Made by a program: the position numbers and the translations under genes. This document shows positions 1-7,904 of a DNA stretch of 64,000 nt, one piece after another; the stretch's first letter is position 1; each line of letters starts with the position of its first letter. The DNA lies in assembly GCA_964549105.1 (NCBI GenBank), contig CAZJTZ010000016.1, positions 1-64,000 on the forward strand. Reading direction: 5' to 3'. Origin of the DNA: Hydrogenedens sp964549105 (GTDB lineage Bacteria > Hydrogenedentota > Hydrogenedentia > Hydrogenedentales > Hydrogenedentaceae). The notes below the pieces were generated by a model. The model did no database searches, had not been told where the DNA came from, and saw only the letters and a list, made by a program, of their open reading frames with translations.

Positions 1-276
1 GGAGAAACGAATAATACGGGGCAAAAAGTAAATACAAGTGCCCTTAATACTGCAACAAATAAGCCTCCTACACAAAAAACAAATATAGCAGAAAATACAA
101 AAGATACTAAGTCCAATCCTTTTTTATTTGGTATCATTTTAGGTATATTAATACCAATATTAATTGTTTATTTAGCAACATTTTTTGTTAGAAAATTAAA
201 AGTTGTGTCTTCATTTAATTTGCAAATTATGTATAATTCCTTTAACTTAACAGTAATTAAAAGCAGAGAATATTAG
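1..276 (+). CDS. TPR-anchor paralog, C-terminal part (5' end outside window)
   Basis: Reading frame 1 is open from the window edge to a TAG at 274-276. It encodes an Asn/Thr/Lys-rich linker, then one hydrophobic membrane segment (about residues 41-63 of the visible part) followed by a basic stretch. This is the same tail layout as the two complete genes that follow, so I read it as a third member of the tandem family whose TPR part lies upstream of the window. Unlike its neighbours, which end within a few residues of the membrane segment, it carries about 25 extra residues after it. The function is unknown; by analogy it would be an envelope-anchored scaffold protein. Confidence 0.7.
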   Translation, partial: GETNNTGQKVNTSALNTATNKPPTQKTNIAENTKDTKSNPFLFGIILGILIPILIVYLATFFVRKLKVVSSFNLQIMYNSFNLTVIKSREY

Positions 277-287
277 GAGATATATAA

Positions 288-1493
288 ATGATAAATTTTG
301 TGATTTGTGTATTAATGATTTTATGTAATGAAACAATTGATATCCATGATGACCAGAGTAGTAAAAATTCGGAATATCTTAACGACCTGAACGCTATAAT
401 AGAGACAGAAGAACTTCGTGCAGCAAATGAACTCTTTAATCAAAAGGAGTATGACGAAGCCTTTTCCATTTTGAAAAAAGCGATGATTCAATATCCTAAA
501 TTGCAAAAGAACTTTGTAGTTGCAATGTGTACTTTATTAGTCCAGGCTTATAACGAGGACGATGGAACTTTAAGTAAAATATATCTTCGTTATGCGAAAG
601 AGGTCCTTCCATTAGTAAATAAGGATGCTAAAAATGTATTAATAACTTTCATATCCGAGAAATCGGCTAATCAAAAAAATTATGAAGATGCAAAGTTATA
701 TGCAGATACCCTGATAGAAGCACTTGATAAAAAAACAGTTGAATATGCCGATATTGTGTATGAAAAGGCAATTATCGCTATAAATCATAATAAATATGAA
801 GAAGCCCTACCCTTATTAGAGGAACTGTGGGAAAATAAGGATTTTTATCCTGATGAGATTCAATATAGAAATGGACTTGAATTATTTAATGCGTATGTCC
901 ATTTTAATAATGACGATTCAATAATCAAAGTAGGAGAAGAAGTAAGAACCAAATTAAATAAGAATGTCATTAATGATATAAATGATGTTGATAATGACGT
1001 TTCCTTTTTGCAAAATCTGGCAGAGGCTTATCGCCGTAAAAAGATGTATAAAAATGCGTATGAATTATATGATGAAGCAGTGAAACTGTTAGATAAATAT
1101 TTATACTTATGCAAAGACTATCCGACAAAAACCATTATGACAATGCAAAGAGACGACTTAGATGGACGCAAAAACTCTTTATACAAAATCATTACAAATA
1201 AAGAGATGGAAAACAATAAAGATTCTATGGAATCAAATAATACCACAGAAAAATCGTATGCAGAAAAAAATAGTGTCGGAGGAAAAATCCCAAAACGAAA
1301 TAGTTTTGTATCTCATGCTTACAAGACCCCTATAAACAAAAATAACCCCTCGTCAATTAACCCTACTAAAGACTCTAATTCTCAAACTGAGTTTAACCCT
1401 ACTTTTTCTTTAATTGCGGGCGTTATTACAGGATTTTTAGTAGGTATAATTGTAATAGTTCTCATTAAACTTTTACGCAAATATAAAACATGA
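288..1493 (+). CDS. TPR-like protein with C-terminal membrane anchor (paralog 2)
   Basis: 401 residues. A short hydrophobic N-terminus (about residues 1-13, ending in Leu-Cys) looks like an export signal, though the residue before the Cys is not a normal lipobox residue. The body is alpha-helical and TPR-like, with repeated 'Y.EA..LL..' patterns between about 35 and 300. A Ser/Asn/Thr-rich linker (310-370) leads to one membrane segment (about 375-395) and a basic tail. The predicted topology is an extracytoplasmic TPR domain held by a C-terminal helix. AGGAG overlaps the stop of the upstream paralog, so the two are probably co-transcribed. It is highly similar to the gene at 1596. No enzymatic motif is visible; a protein-interaction role is inferred from the fold only. 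Confidence 0.75.
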   Translation: MINFVICVLMILCNETIDIHDDQSSKNSEYLNDLNAIIETEELRAANELFNQKEYDEAFSILKKAMIQYPKLQKNFVVAMCTLLVQAYNEDDGTLSKIYLRYAKEVLPLVNKDAKNVLITFISEKSANQKNYEDAKLYADTLIEALDKKTVEYADIVYEKAIIAINHNKYEEALPLLEELWENKDFYPDEIQYRNGLELFNAYVHFNNDDSIIKVGEEVRTKLNKNVINDINDVDNDVSFLQNLAEAYRRKKMYKNAYELYDEAVKLLDKYLYLCKDYPTKTIMTMQRDDLDGRKNSLYKIITNKEMENNKDSMESNNTTEKSYAEKNSVGGKIPKRNSFVSHAYKTPINKNNPSSINPTKDSNSQTEFNPTFSLIAGVITGFLVGIIVIVLIKLLRKYKT

Positions 1494-1595
1494 TTATTAT
1501 ATTAGATAGATGATAAGTCGTATTGCTGTTATGCAAAGATTTATACATGCTTATTATATATAACAGTAAGACAAGATTTACAGGAGGTAAATTAA

Positions 1596-2813
1596 ATGGG
1601 AACAATTGTGGTTTGCGTATTATTTATTTTATGTAATGATAATGTTGGAGTAAATGATGCTACAAGTAGACAGATTTCTGAATATTTCAATGACCTGACT
1701 GTTGTAATGAATACAGAAGAATATCGCAAAGCAGATGAACTATTTAAACAGAAACAATATGAAGAAGCCTTTTCTATTTTAACAAAGGCTATGCTGGAAC
1801 ACCCTGAATTACAAAAGAATTACGCAGTAGCGATGAGCACATTAGCAAGTCAGATTTCCAATGGAGACAAGGATACTTTAAATGAAATATACCTCCGTTA
1901 TGCGAAAGAGGTCCTTCCATCTGTAAATGAGGAGACTCAAAATGTATTAATGACTTTTATATCAGGAACAGAGTCTATGCAAGGGAATTATGAAGAGTCA
2001 AAGTTGTATGCCGATTCACTGATACAGGGGCTTGATAACAGAACAGTTGAATATGCTGATGCTGTTTATGGTAGGGCAAATATTGCTATCAAGCATTATA
2101 AGTATGAGGAAGCCATGCCCCTATTGGAAGACCTGTGGAGACATAAGGACTATTATCCTGATGAGATTCAGTATAGAAATGGATTTCAATTACTTAATGT
2201 ATATGCTCAACTTAATAAAGATGATTTCGTAATAAAAATAGGGGAGGAACTAAAAAACAAGTTTAAGTTTAATGAAAATACACTTCATGATATAAATAAT
2301 GTTGAAGATGCTCTGACATTATTACAAAATCTGGCACAGGCTTATTACAACAAAGGAATATATAATAAAGCATTAGAATTATCTGATGAGGCGGAAAAAT
2401 TAATAGATAAATACTCATATTTATATAAAGATATTATGATGAAAAATATGCTGAAAATAAGGAGAAGCAATTTAAATAGGATAAGAAAAACTGCATATAT
2501 TTTTGTTACTGGGAAGCCAATGGAGGAAGAAGATAATGAGAATTCATATAATTCGGATACCATACCTAAAAATGTTTCCGAAGTAAATAATGATGTAGCC
2601 GAAAAAGAAACTCTTGAACAAAACAGTTCTGCAACTTCTAATACACAATCTCTCCAAACCTCTGTAAAAGAAAACAAACCATTACCAATTAATCCTGTCG
2701 GTAATACAATTATTGAAACTGGACCCAATACCCCCTTACTTTTTATTATTGGTTTTGGTATAGGTTTTTTAGTAATTATGGTTGTAATAGTTGTTATTAA
2801 ACTTTTACGCTAA
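1596..2813 (+). CDS. TPR-like protein with C-terminal membrane anchor (paralog 3)
   Basis: 405 residues, with the same build as the preceding gene: a hydrophobic start ending in Leu-Cys, a TPR-like helical body with nearly superimposable motifs ('YLRYAKEVLP', 'YYPDEIQYRNGF'), a low-complexity polar linker (about 315-370), then a membrane helix and a short basic end. A strong AGGAGG precedes the ATG. The two genes also share near-identical DNA stretches, for example around 595-615 and 1901-1921, which points to fairly recent duplication. The 102-base spacer to the previous gene leaves room for its own promoter. Function unknown; possibly a surface or periplasmic scaffold. Confidence 0.75.
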   Translation: MGTIVVCVLFILCNDNVGVNDATSRQISEYFNDLTVVMNTEEYRKADELFKQKQYEEAFSILTKAMLEHPELQKNYAVAMSTLASQISNGDKDTLNEIYLRYAKEVLPSVNEETQNVLMTFISGTESMQGNYEESKLYADSLIQGLDNRTVEYADAVYGRANIAIKHYKYEEAMPLLEDLWRHKDYYPDEIQYRNGFQLLNVYAQLNKDDFVIKIGEELKNKFKFNENTLHDINNVEDALTLLQNLAQAYYNKGIYNKALELSDEAEKLIDKYSYLYKDIMMKNMLKIRRSNLNRIRKTAYIFVTGKPMEEEDNENSYNSDTIPKNVSEVNNDVAEKETLEQNSSATSNTQSLQTSVKENKPLPINPVGNTIIETGPNTPLLFIIGFGIGFLVIMVVIVVIKLLR

Positions 2814-2845
2814 TATAAAAGAAAGTTCTAACTGGTATTTGGAAG

Positions 2846-2859
2846 GAATTTATAAATTC
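2846..2859. terminator. palindrome between convergent genes, possible weak terminator
   Basis: GAATTTATAAATTC is a perfect 14-base palindrome flanked by A-rich and T-rich runs, placed exactly between the stops of two convergent genes. It is AT-only in the core, so the hairpin would be weak. A bidirectional terminator is an inference from position. Confidence 0.25.
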
Positions 2860-2860
2860 T

Positions 2861-4156
2861 TTATATTCTCTCAATTCTGCCACAGCATTTTTTGAATTTT
2901 TTACCACTACCACAAGGGCATAGGTCATTAGGGCTTATATCCACATTTTTGTATACTGATTTCCTTTTATTAATCTCATTCATAACATTTGCAGGAGGCA
3001 ATCCTTTTTGGAGTTGTTCAGCCATATAGTTCATATAAGGTGCTACATGCTTGAAGAATATATAGTATCCCTCACATAAATAATTTTGTTTCTCTTTCCT
3101 CTGGTCTATTTCAACAAACCTGTGTTTTGGACAACCTCCATTGCAAACAAATAAATACTCGCAACCTTTACATTTTTCTGAGACATCCATTTTCTTCAAC
3201 CCAAAATTGTTTTGGAAATCCGAATTTACCATTTCGGTAAGAGACTGTTCCGTAATATTTCCGAGACGATATTCGGGGTAAACAAAATGGTCACAAGAAT
3301 AAACAGTCCCATCCTTTTCTAAAATAACTGACCGACCACATTTTTTGCTATGAACACACAGAGGGGGTTCCATCCCAACCCAAGCAGCAAGGGTTACATC
3401 AAACAACTGAATATATACCTGCCCAACATCCTCTTTGACCCACTCGTCAAAAATTGAGTTTAGAAAGTAGCCCCACTGTTCAGGCAAAATTGACCAGTTT
3501 GTTACCTCTGCTTTATCATCTCCGGGGTGAACTAATTCAAGCCCATCTGAACGGTTTGTCCCTTTCCTCTCCACAATAGGGATAAACTGCAAATACTTAC
3601 TGCCAACTGATTTCAAACATCTATAAATTTCCTTACCCTTCATCCAATTGTGTCTGTGGACACATGTTAGCGTATTAAATTCTACCTGCCCCTTTTCCAA
3701 TAATTGTATAGTATGAACAACATCTTCAAAAGTCCCTTTACCATTTTGCCTTTTCCTATACCTGTCATGAATATCCTTAGGTCCGTCAATAGAGATACCA
3801 ACCAAAAATTGATTATTTTTCAAAAATTCTGCCCATGATTCATTCAATAAAATTCCATTGGTTTGCAATGTGTTCAATATCTTCTTTGAACCCTTATATT
3901 TCTCCTGCAAGGTTATCACTTGTTCAAAGAATGACAGACCCGCGAGAGTAGGTTCACCTCCCTGCCAGCCAAAAATAATCTCGTCTGCTGGATTGCTGGA
4001 TATATAATCCCTTACATACCTTTCAAGTATTTCAGGACTCATTATTTTTTGTTGTTTAAAAATGTTCTTCTTTTCATAATAGAAGCAGTAGTCACATCTT
4101 AAATTACATTCAGGACCCACTGGCTTTGCCATCACATGAAAGGGGATTGTATTCAT
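2861..4156 (-). CDS. anaerobic sulfatase-maturating enzyme (radical SAM/SPASM) with C-terminal SEC-C motif
   Basis: 431 residues. The N-terminus carries the radical-SAM triad C17, C21, C24 ('CNLRCDYCFYY') followed by the GGEP motif typical of the fold. The C-terminal half has the Cys-rich SPASM/auxiliary-cluster region ('CKGCEYLFVCNGGCPKHR'). This is the anSME family, which oxidises a Cys or Ser in sulfatases to formylglycine using SAM and Fe-S clusters in the cytoplasm without oxygen. The last ~20 residues add a SEC-C zinc motif ('CPCGSGKKFKKCC'), beyond the usual family length of about 370-410. A GAAGAGAG sequence before the ATG serves as ribosome binding site. No sulfatase with a CxPxR site is encoded in this window, so its client lies elsewhere. 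Confidence 0.9.
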   Translation of the reverse strand: MNTIPFHVMAKPVGPECNLRCDYCFYYEKKNIFKQQKIMSPEILERYVRDYISSNPADEIIFGWQGGEPTLAGLSFFEQVITLQEKYKGSKKILNTLQTNGILLNESWAEFLKNNQFLVGISIDGPKDIHDRYRKRQNGKGTFEDVVHTIQLLEKGQVEFNTLTCVHRHNWMKGKEIYRCLKSVGSKYLQFIPIVERKGTNRSDGLELVHPGDDKAEVTNWSILPEQWGYFLNSIFDEWVKEDVGQVYIQLFDVTLAAWVGMEPPLCVHSKKCGRSVILEKDGTVYSCDHFVYPEYRLGNITEQSLTEMVNSDFQNNFGLKKMDVSEKCKGCEYLFVCNGGCPKHRFVEIDQRKEKQNYLCEGYYIFFKHVAPYMNYMAEQLQKGLPPANVMNEINKRKSVYKNVDISPNDLCPCGSGKKFKKCCGRIERI

Positions 4157-4295
4157 ACTCTCTTCTTTTTTCTGGAAAGGTAATTTTGTAGTATTAATTA
4201 TAGATTATTGAATGCCATTGTTTCATGGGCTATAAAATAAAAAGAATAATATATGACAAAAAATTTAATAATCCCTGCTATTTATATCTTTCCCT

Positions 4296-4325
4296 CTTGT
4301 CATTCCGAGCAAAGCAAGAAATCTT
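4296..4325. repeat. dispersed 'GTCATTCCGAGC' repeat fragment
   Basis: The segment reads CTTGTCATTCCGAGC followed by AAAGCAAGAAATCTT. It closely matches a dispersed intergenic sequence that I recall from many bacterial genomes (consensus near GTCATTTCGAGCGAAGCGAGAAATCT). Degenerate relatives lie at 53406-53474 in this window. The rest of this intergenic region (4157-4414) is AT-rich and shows no gene. Confidence 0.4.
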
Positions 4326-4414
4326 AAACCCACCCACAAATTTAAACTTATTCTTACGACTCCAAACAGACAATAATTTCCCGATAATTTAAGCGAAAAG
4401 TATAGGTCTATCTC

Positions 4415-4642
4415 TCAATAGTTAATTCCGATTTCCTTAAAAAAACACAATAAATTTACACATGGCACTTTAAATAATTCAGCAATATAAAGGATATGAT
4501 TTTGGCTATTCTTCTCATCTGTTACAATAGTTGCTTTTTCACAAATACTTAATGCTATCAACCATGGGTCTGCCCAGGGACCATCCTTATTTATTTCGTT
4601 ACGCCAATATTGTGAGTTATATTTCTTTTCAACATTTTTCAT
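4415..4642 (-). pseudogene. truncated DUF4411 (PIN-like) toxin, C-terminal half
   Basis: 75 residues that match, as I recall the family, the second half of DUF4411 proteins: 'ADPWLIALS' , 'ATIVTDEK' and a 'FFKEIGI' ending. Full DUF4411 proteins are about 150-170 residues and begin with a PIN-type 'LLDTN' strand carrying the first catalytic Asp. Here that half is absent, and only nine bases separate this ATG from the stop of the XRE/ImmA gene upstream, so it cannot be hidden in the gap. DUF4411 genes commonly follow XRE-ImmA genes as a toxin-antitoxin-like pair. I therefore read this as an inactivated toxin remnant, although a functional short variant cannot be excluded. Confidence 0.6.
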
Positions 4643-4651
4643 TTCTTATCA

Positions 4652-5737
4652 TCAAGCAATAAATTTTTCAGCATATTTTATCTTTAAATCTAATATACTT
4701 GACGCATCATAAAAAGTAATGAGTTGCTTATTGTATGCGTTTTTTACTTCTTGAAGGGGTAAGTTCCCTACACGATTCAAAAAAACCTTATCCCAATCCC
4801 TTTTCCCAAACTTTTTTTGGTCTATTTTCTCTTCTATTCTTTTCTTAAATGTCTCATATCTTTTCTTATCAATATACCCAAATTCTAAAAGCCGAATCAT
4901 GATTACTTGTTTACTTACACCGTAGATTTTTTTTAGTTGTTGAATTGCTTCCTCATCAACTTGGCTAAACTTTGAAACTTCGCTTTTAAAATCATCAGAT
5001 GGCACCAGGAACTCGGCAGCAAAACGATTACAATAGGTTTCTACACTTTGATTTTGTTGTTCGATTTCCAGAGAACAAATCCCTGTATTATTATTGACTA
5101 TGTGACAAATCTCATGGAATAGCGAAAACAATTTTATTGAAGGTTTGTCACTCTCGTTTAGAACTACTGTGGGAATATCAGAGTAAACACTAAATGCACG
5201 AACATCATTGGCTCTTAATGGATATTCCATTATGATAATGGTTAATTTTTCCTCTAACATTCTTTTGTAATATTCTAGAAATTTATCATCAGATTTTTTT
5301 GATTTTACAATCTCAATTTTCAATTTTATTTTAAACTCTTTTGCAAGTTCCTCAGCAGTTAATCCCTTTGAAAATGATGGAATTTGATTTTTTTTCCCAC
5401 TTATTTCTTTTATTTTTTCAGAAAGATATTTTGCCCTTCTTTTAGCAAGATATACATCAGGCGTTAATCTTTTCTCACGGTTAATTCTATAATCAACTAA
5501 TTCAGGCAATTCTGGTATGGAATCTGAGAAAAATGCAGCAAGTGGTCTCTTATATATTTCAGCAAGTTTTTTAATCTGATTTAAAGTAAATAAAGACTTT
5601 CCTTCCTCTACTGATATTATCTTATTCTCACTTGTCTTTAATTTTTTTGCAATTTCTGCTATTGTATATCCTGATGTTTCTCGAAGCGTTTTTAATATTT
5701 CAGGATATAATTTTATTTCTCTTTTTTCTATTTTCAC
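4652..5737 (-). CDS. XRE-family regulator with ImmA/IrrE metallopeptidase domain
   Basis: 361 residues. The N-terminal helix-turn-helix (about 13-68, 'TIAEIAKKLKTSENKI') is of XRE/Cro type. The middle and C-terminal part is an ImmA/IrrE-type zinc peptidase domain with H208-E209-x-x-H212 ('LFHEICHIV') and a downstream Glu in 'NRFAAEFLVP'. Such proteins repress their own operon and can be removed by, or carry out, regulated proteolysis. With DUF4411 partners they are regarded as toxin-antitoxin-like modules. Two GGAG sequences precede the ATG and a clear promoter lies at 5805-5833. The downstream partner gene is truncated, so this may be an orphan antitoxin. Confidence 0.88.
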   Translation of the reverse strand: MKIEKREIKLYPEILKTLRETSGYTIAEIAKKLKTSENKIISVEEGKSLFTLNQIKKLAEIYKRPLAAFFSDSIPELPELVDYRINREKRLTPDVYLAKRRAKYLSEKIKEISGKKNQIPSFSKGLTAEELAKEFKIKLKIEIVKSKKSDDKFLEYYKRMLEEKLTIIIMEYPLRANDVRAFSVYSDIPTVVLNESDKPSIKLFSLFHEICHIVNNNTGICSLEIEQQNQSVETYCNRFAAEFLVPSDDFKSEVSKFSQVDEEAIQQLKKIYGVSKQVIMIRLLEFGYIDKKRYETFKKRIEEKIDQKKFGKRDWDKVFLNRVGNLPLQEVKNAYNKQLITFYDASSILDLKIKYAEKFIA

Positions 5738-5804
5738 TCCTTCTTCTCCTTAAAAACATATTATACCCATAAGACCTAATCATTGTTTGATGTTTTGCAA
5801 ATCC

Positions 5805-5833
5805 ATTATAATTGTGTTTAAATCCATAATCAA
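5805..5833 (-). promoter_or_regulatory. sigma-70-type promoter of the XRE/ImmA gene
   Basis: On the minus strand, TTGATT (5828-5833) is followed after exactly 17 bases by a consensus TATAAT (5805-5810), about 70 bases upstream of the ATG at 5737. The remainder of the 5738-5986 divergent intergenic region is AT-rich; I see no riboswitch fold for the PLP enzyme on the other side. Confidence 0.55.
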
Positions 5834-5986
5834 CTTTTGAAGATTGTTAGTTAAATAATTAAACAATTTATGTAACTTTTTTCTTTTGTAATATTAAAGT
5901 CTTATTTTTACTCTGGGAGAGGGGTTGTATTAGAATATCATGATGTTAGTTTCCCATTTTTTATTTTTTACTATTGGAGTATTTTC

Positions 5987-7219
5987 ATGAAAAGTAAACG
6001 AGTAAAAGGTAATAATAAAAAAGAGTTTTTTCCCCTAAAAGGGAGTAATATATCTACAAAATCTGTTCATGCTGGCGAAGACCGTAGCCGTTATGCAGAT
6101 TCTATAACTACGCCTATTGTTCAGACGAGTACCTTTGTATTTAAAAATTCTAAGGATATAGAGGACTATACCAAACACGGGAAAGCAAGATTTGAATATG
6201 GTAGGTATGGTAATCCAACGGAATTGGTAGCAGGTAGAAGATTATCAGCACTGGAAGGAGCCGAGGATTGTATTGTTTTTGGTTCGGGTATGAGTGCTAT
6301 TACAACGACTATTCTTGCTCTTGTCCGTAAAAATGACCATATTGTTATTACAGATGACGCATATAAGAAGACATTAGAATTTTGCAGTTCTTATTTACAG
6401 CGATTTGCAATTGAATGCACCATTGTCCCATTTGGTGATTATGATGCACTTGATAAAGCCGTAAGACCAAATACGAAATTTATCTTTTCCGAATCTCCGA
6501 CCAATCCCTACTTAAACATTTTTGACCTTGAAAGATTACACTCAATTGCAAAAAAGCATGGTATCCTTTCTTTAATTGATGCGACTTTCAGCACTCCTTA
6601 TAACCAATGCCCTCTTAAATTTGGGATTGACCTTGTTCTACATAGTTGTACAAAATATCTTGCAGGTCATAATGATATTTTAGCAGGTGCATTGTTAGGA
6701 AGAGCCGAATTGGTTGAAGAGGTAAGGAAACTTCACAAGGCGATGGGTGGTGTTATAGACCCTCATTGCTGTTATCTTTTATTAAGAGGGCTTAAAACAT
6801 TCCCATTGCGTATGGAGCGGCAAAATAATACTGCTATGCAAGTAGCCCAGTATTTAGAAAACCATCCTAAAATAAAACGAGTATACTATCCGGGTCTGGA
6901 AAGTCATCCTCATTATCAAATAGCCAAAGCACAGATGAAAGGGTTTGGTGGGGTTGTCTCTTTTGATATTAAAGGCAATTTAAATACGGCTAAACAATTT
7001 ATGGACTCCTTAAAGCTTTGTTATATCGCACCCAGTTTAGGTGGAGTTGAAACGCTCATTACTCATCCAGCTCTTGTCAGTTATTATGATTGTTCACGCG
7101 CAGAACGCTATAAATTGGGTATCACTGATACTCTGTTCCGTCTGGCGGTGGGTGTAGAAGACCCTGAAGATATTATTGCTGATATTGGCCAGGCTCTTGA
7201 CAAAAGTTCACAAAAGTAA
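5987..7219 (+). CDS. metB: Cys/Met metabolism PLP enzyme, cystathionine gamma-synthase type
   Basis: 410 residues, covering the full fold-type I trans-sulfuration family. Visible are the 'YGRYGNPT' substrate loop, the 'GSGMSAI' phosphate-binding turn, the Asp of 'LIDATFSTP' that pairs with the PLP nitrogen, and the Schiff-base lysine K223 in 'HSCTKYLAGHNDILAG'. The 'TKYLAGHND' form resembles cystathionine gamma-synthases, which join an activated homoserine with cysteine. Cystathionine beta/gamma-lyases and O-acetylhomoserine sulfhydrylases share these motifs, so the exact reaction is uncertain. GGAG at 5976-5979 precedes the ATG. It appears monocistronic and ends three bases from the stop of the convergent ABC operon. 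Confidence 0.85.
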   Translation: MKSKRVKGNNKKEFFPLKGSNISTKSVHAGEDRSRYADSITTPIVQTSTFVFKNSKDIEDYTKHGKARFEYGRYGNPTELVAGRRLSALEGAEDCIVFGSGMSAITTTILALVRKNDHIVITDDAYKKTLEFCSSYLQRFAIECTIVPFGDYDALDKAVRPNTKFIFSESPTNPYLNIFDLERLHSIAKKHGILSLIDATFSTPYNQCPLKFGIDLVLHSCTKYLAGHNDILAGALLGRAELVEEVRKLHKAMGGVIDPHCCYLLLRGLKTFPLRMERQNNTAMQVAQYLENHPKIKRVYYPGLESHPHYQIAKAQMKGFGGVVSFDIKGNLNTAKQFMDSLKLCYIAPSLGGVETLITHPALVSYYDCSRAERYKLGITDTLFRLAVGVEDPEDIIADIGQALDKSSQK

Positions 7220-7222
7220 TCC

Positions 7223-7876
7223 CTATTTTTGTTGATTATCCGATGGATTTGGAGTAGATGGCGGTGTTTCAACACCTTCAAGAAGTTGCTCCTGAGGTGC
7301 GGGCTGGACATGCATTACATGTTGAGGTTGAACATCTTTTTTCGTAAGGCTACCACCTTCCTTTGCAGGTCCTATATGTGCATCCGTCAGAATATAGAAG
7401 AATTTGACGCCTTTCCCCTTCTGCAGATTCAAAATGCCATTAATCAATACAGGTTCTCTGTATAACTCCGTTGTCTCACCTTCAGCCATTTGAACAATAA
7501 TAACATCTCGCATCGGGGGAGCCTGACAAAAATAACACTCAATTGGAAGGGGAAGCACTAAAAACTCCTTCATCTTCCGAAACTCATTCAAGGGAACCAT
7601 AAAACCAACAATATGAACTCGCTGATTGTCATAAGGTAACAAATTTTCATCAAAGGTAGGCCCTGTTCTCATATTCCCCCTTGTCTTCTGAATCACTTTC
7701 CATGGAACAATATCTATTCCCTTTTTGGTTCGTTCCTTTTCTACTGCCTGACGGTATTTTTCCATTTTTTCCGCCAGACTACTTCTTTCAAAAAAGTTAT
7801 TGGTCAGGGCAATTAAGGAAATGATAAAAACAACACCGACAAAAACAGTTAAATCTCTTTTTGCTCTAAATCTCAT
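7223..7876 (-). CDS. DUF3299 family exported protein
   Basis: 217 residues. One N-terminal hydrophobic segment (about 9-27) acts as signal or anchor, then a charged coiled linker, then a DUF3299-like domain (about 70-175) with 'VHIVGFMVPL', 'ECYFCQAPPM' and 'EPVLINGIL'. The 'CYFC' pair could bind a metal or form a disulfide. The gene is third in an operon after an ABC ATPase and an FtsX-type permease. DUF3299 proteins recur beside such permeases, and in Vibrio I recall a zinc-regulated cluster of this kind (zrg genes). A periplasmic partner of the transporter is inferred. The C-terminus is Pro/Thr-rich and probably disordered. Confidence 0.7.
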   Translation of the reverse strand: MRFRAKRDLTVFVGVVFIISLIALTNNFFERSSLAEKMEKYRQAVEKERTKKGIDIVPWKVIQKTRGNMRTGPTFDENLLPYDNQRVHIVGFMVPLNEFRKMKEFLVLPLPIECYFCQAPPMRDVIIVQMAEGETTELYREPVLINGILNLQKGKGVKFFYILTDAHIGPAKEGGSLTKKDVQPQHVMHVQPAPQEQLLEGVETPPSTPNPSDNQQK

Positions 7877-7904
7877 ATTACCTAAATAATGCTTTCCTTG
7901 TGAA

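Noticed and set aside
5738..5986. SAM riboswitch or T-box upstream of the cystathionine gamma-synthase-like gene
   Set aside because: I see no conserved riboswitch core or terminator-antiterminator pair in this AT-rich region.
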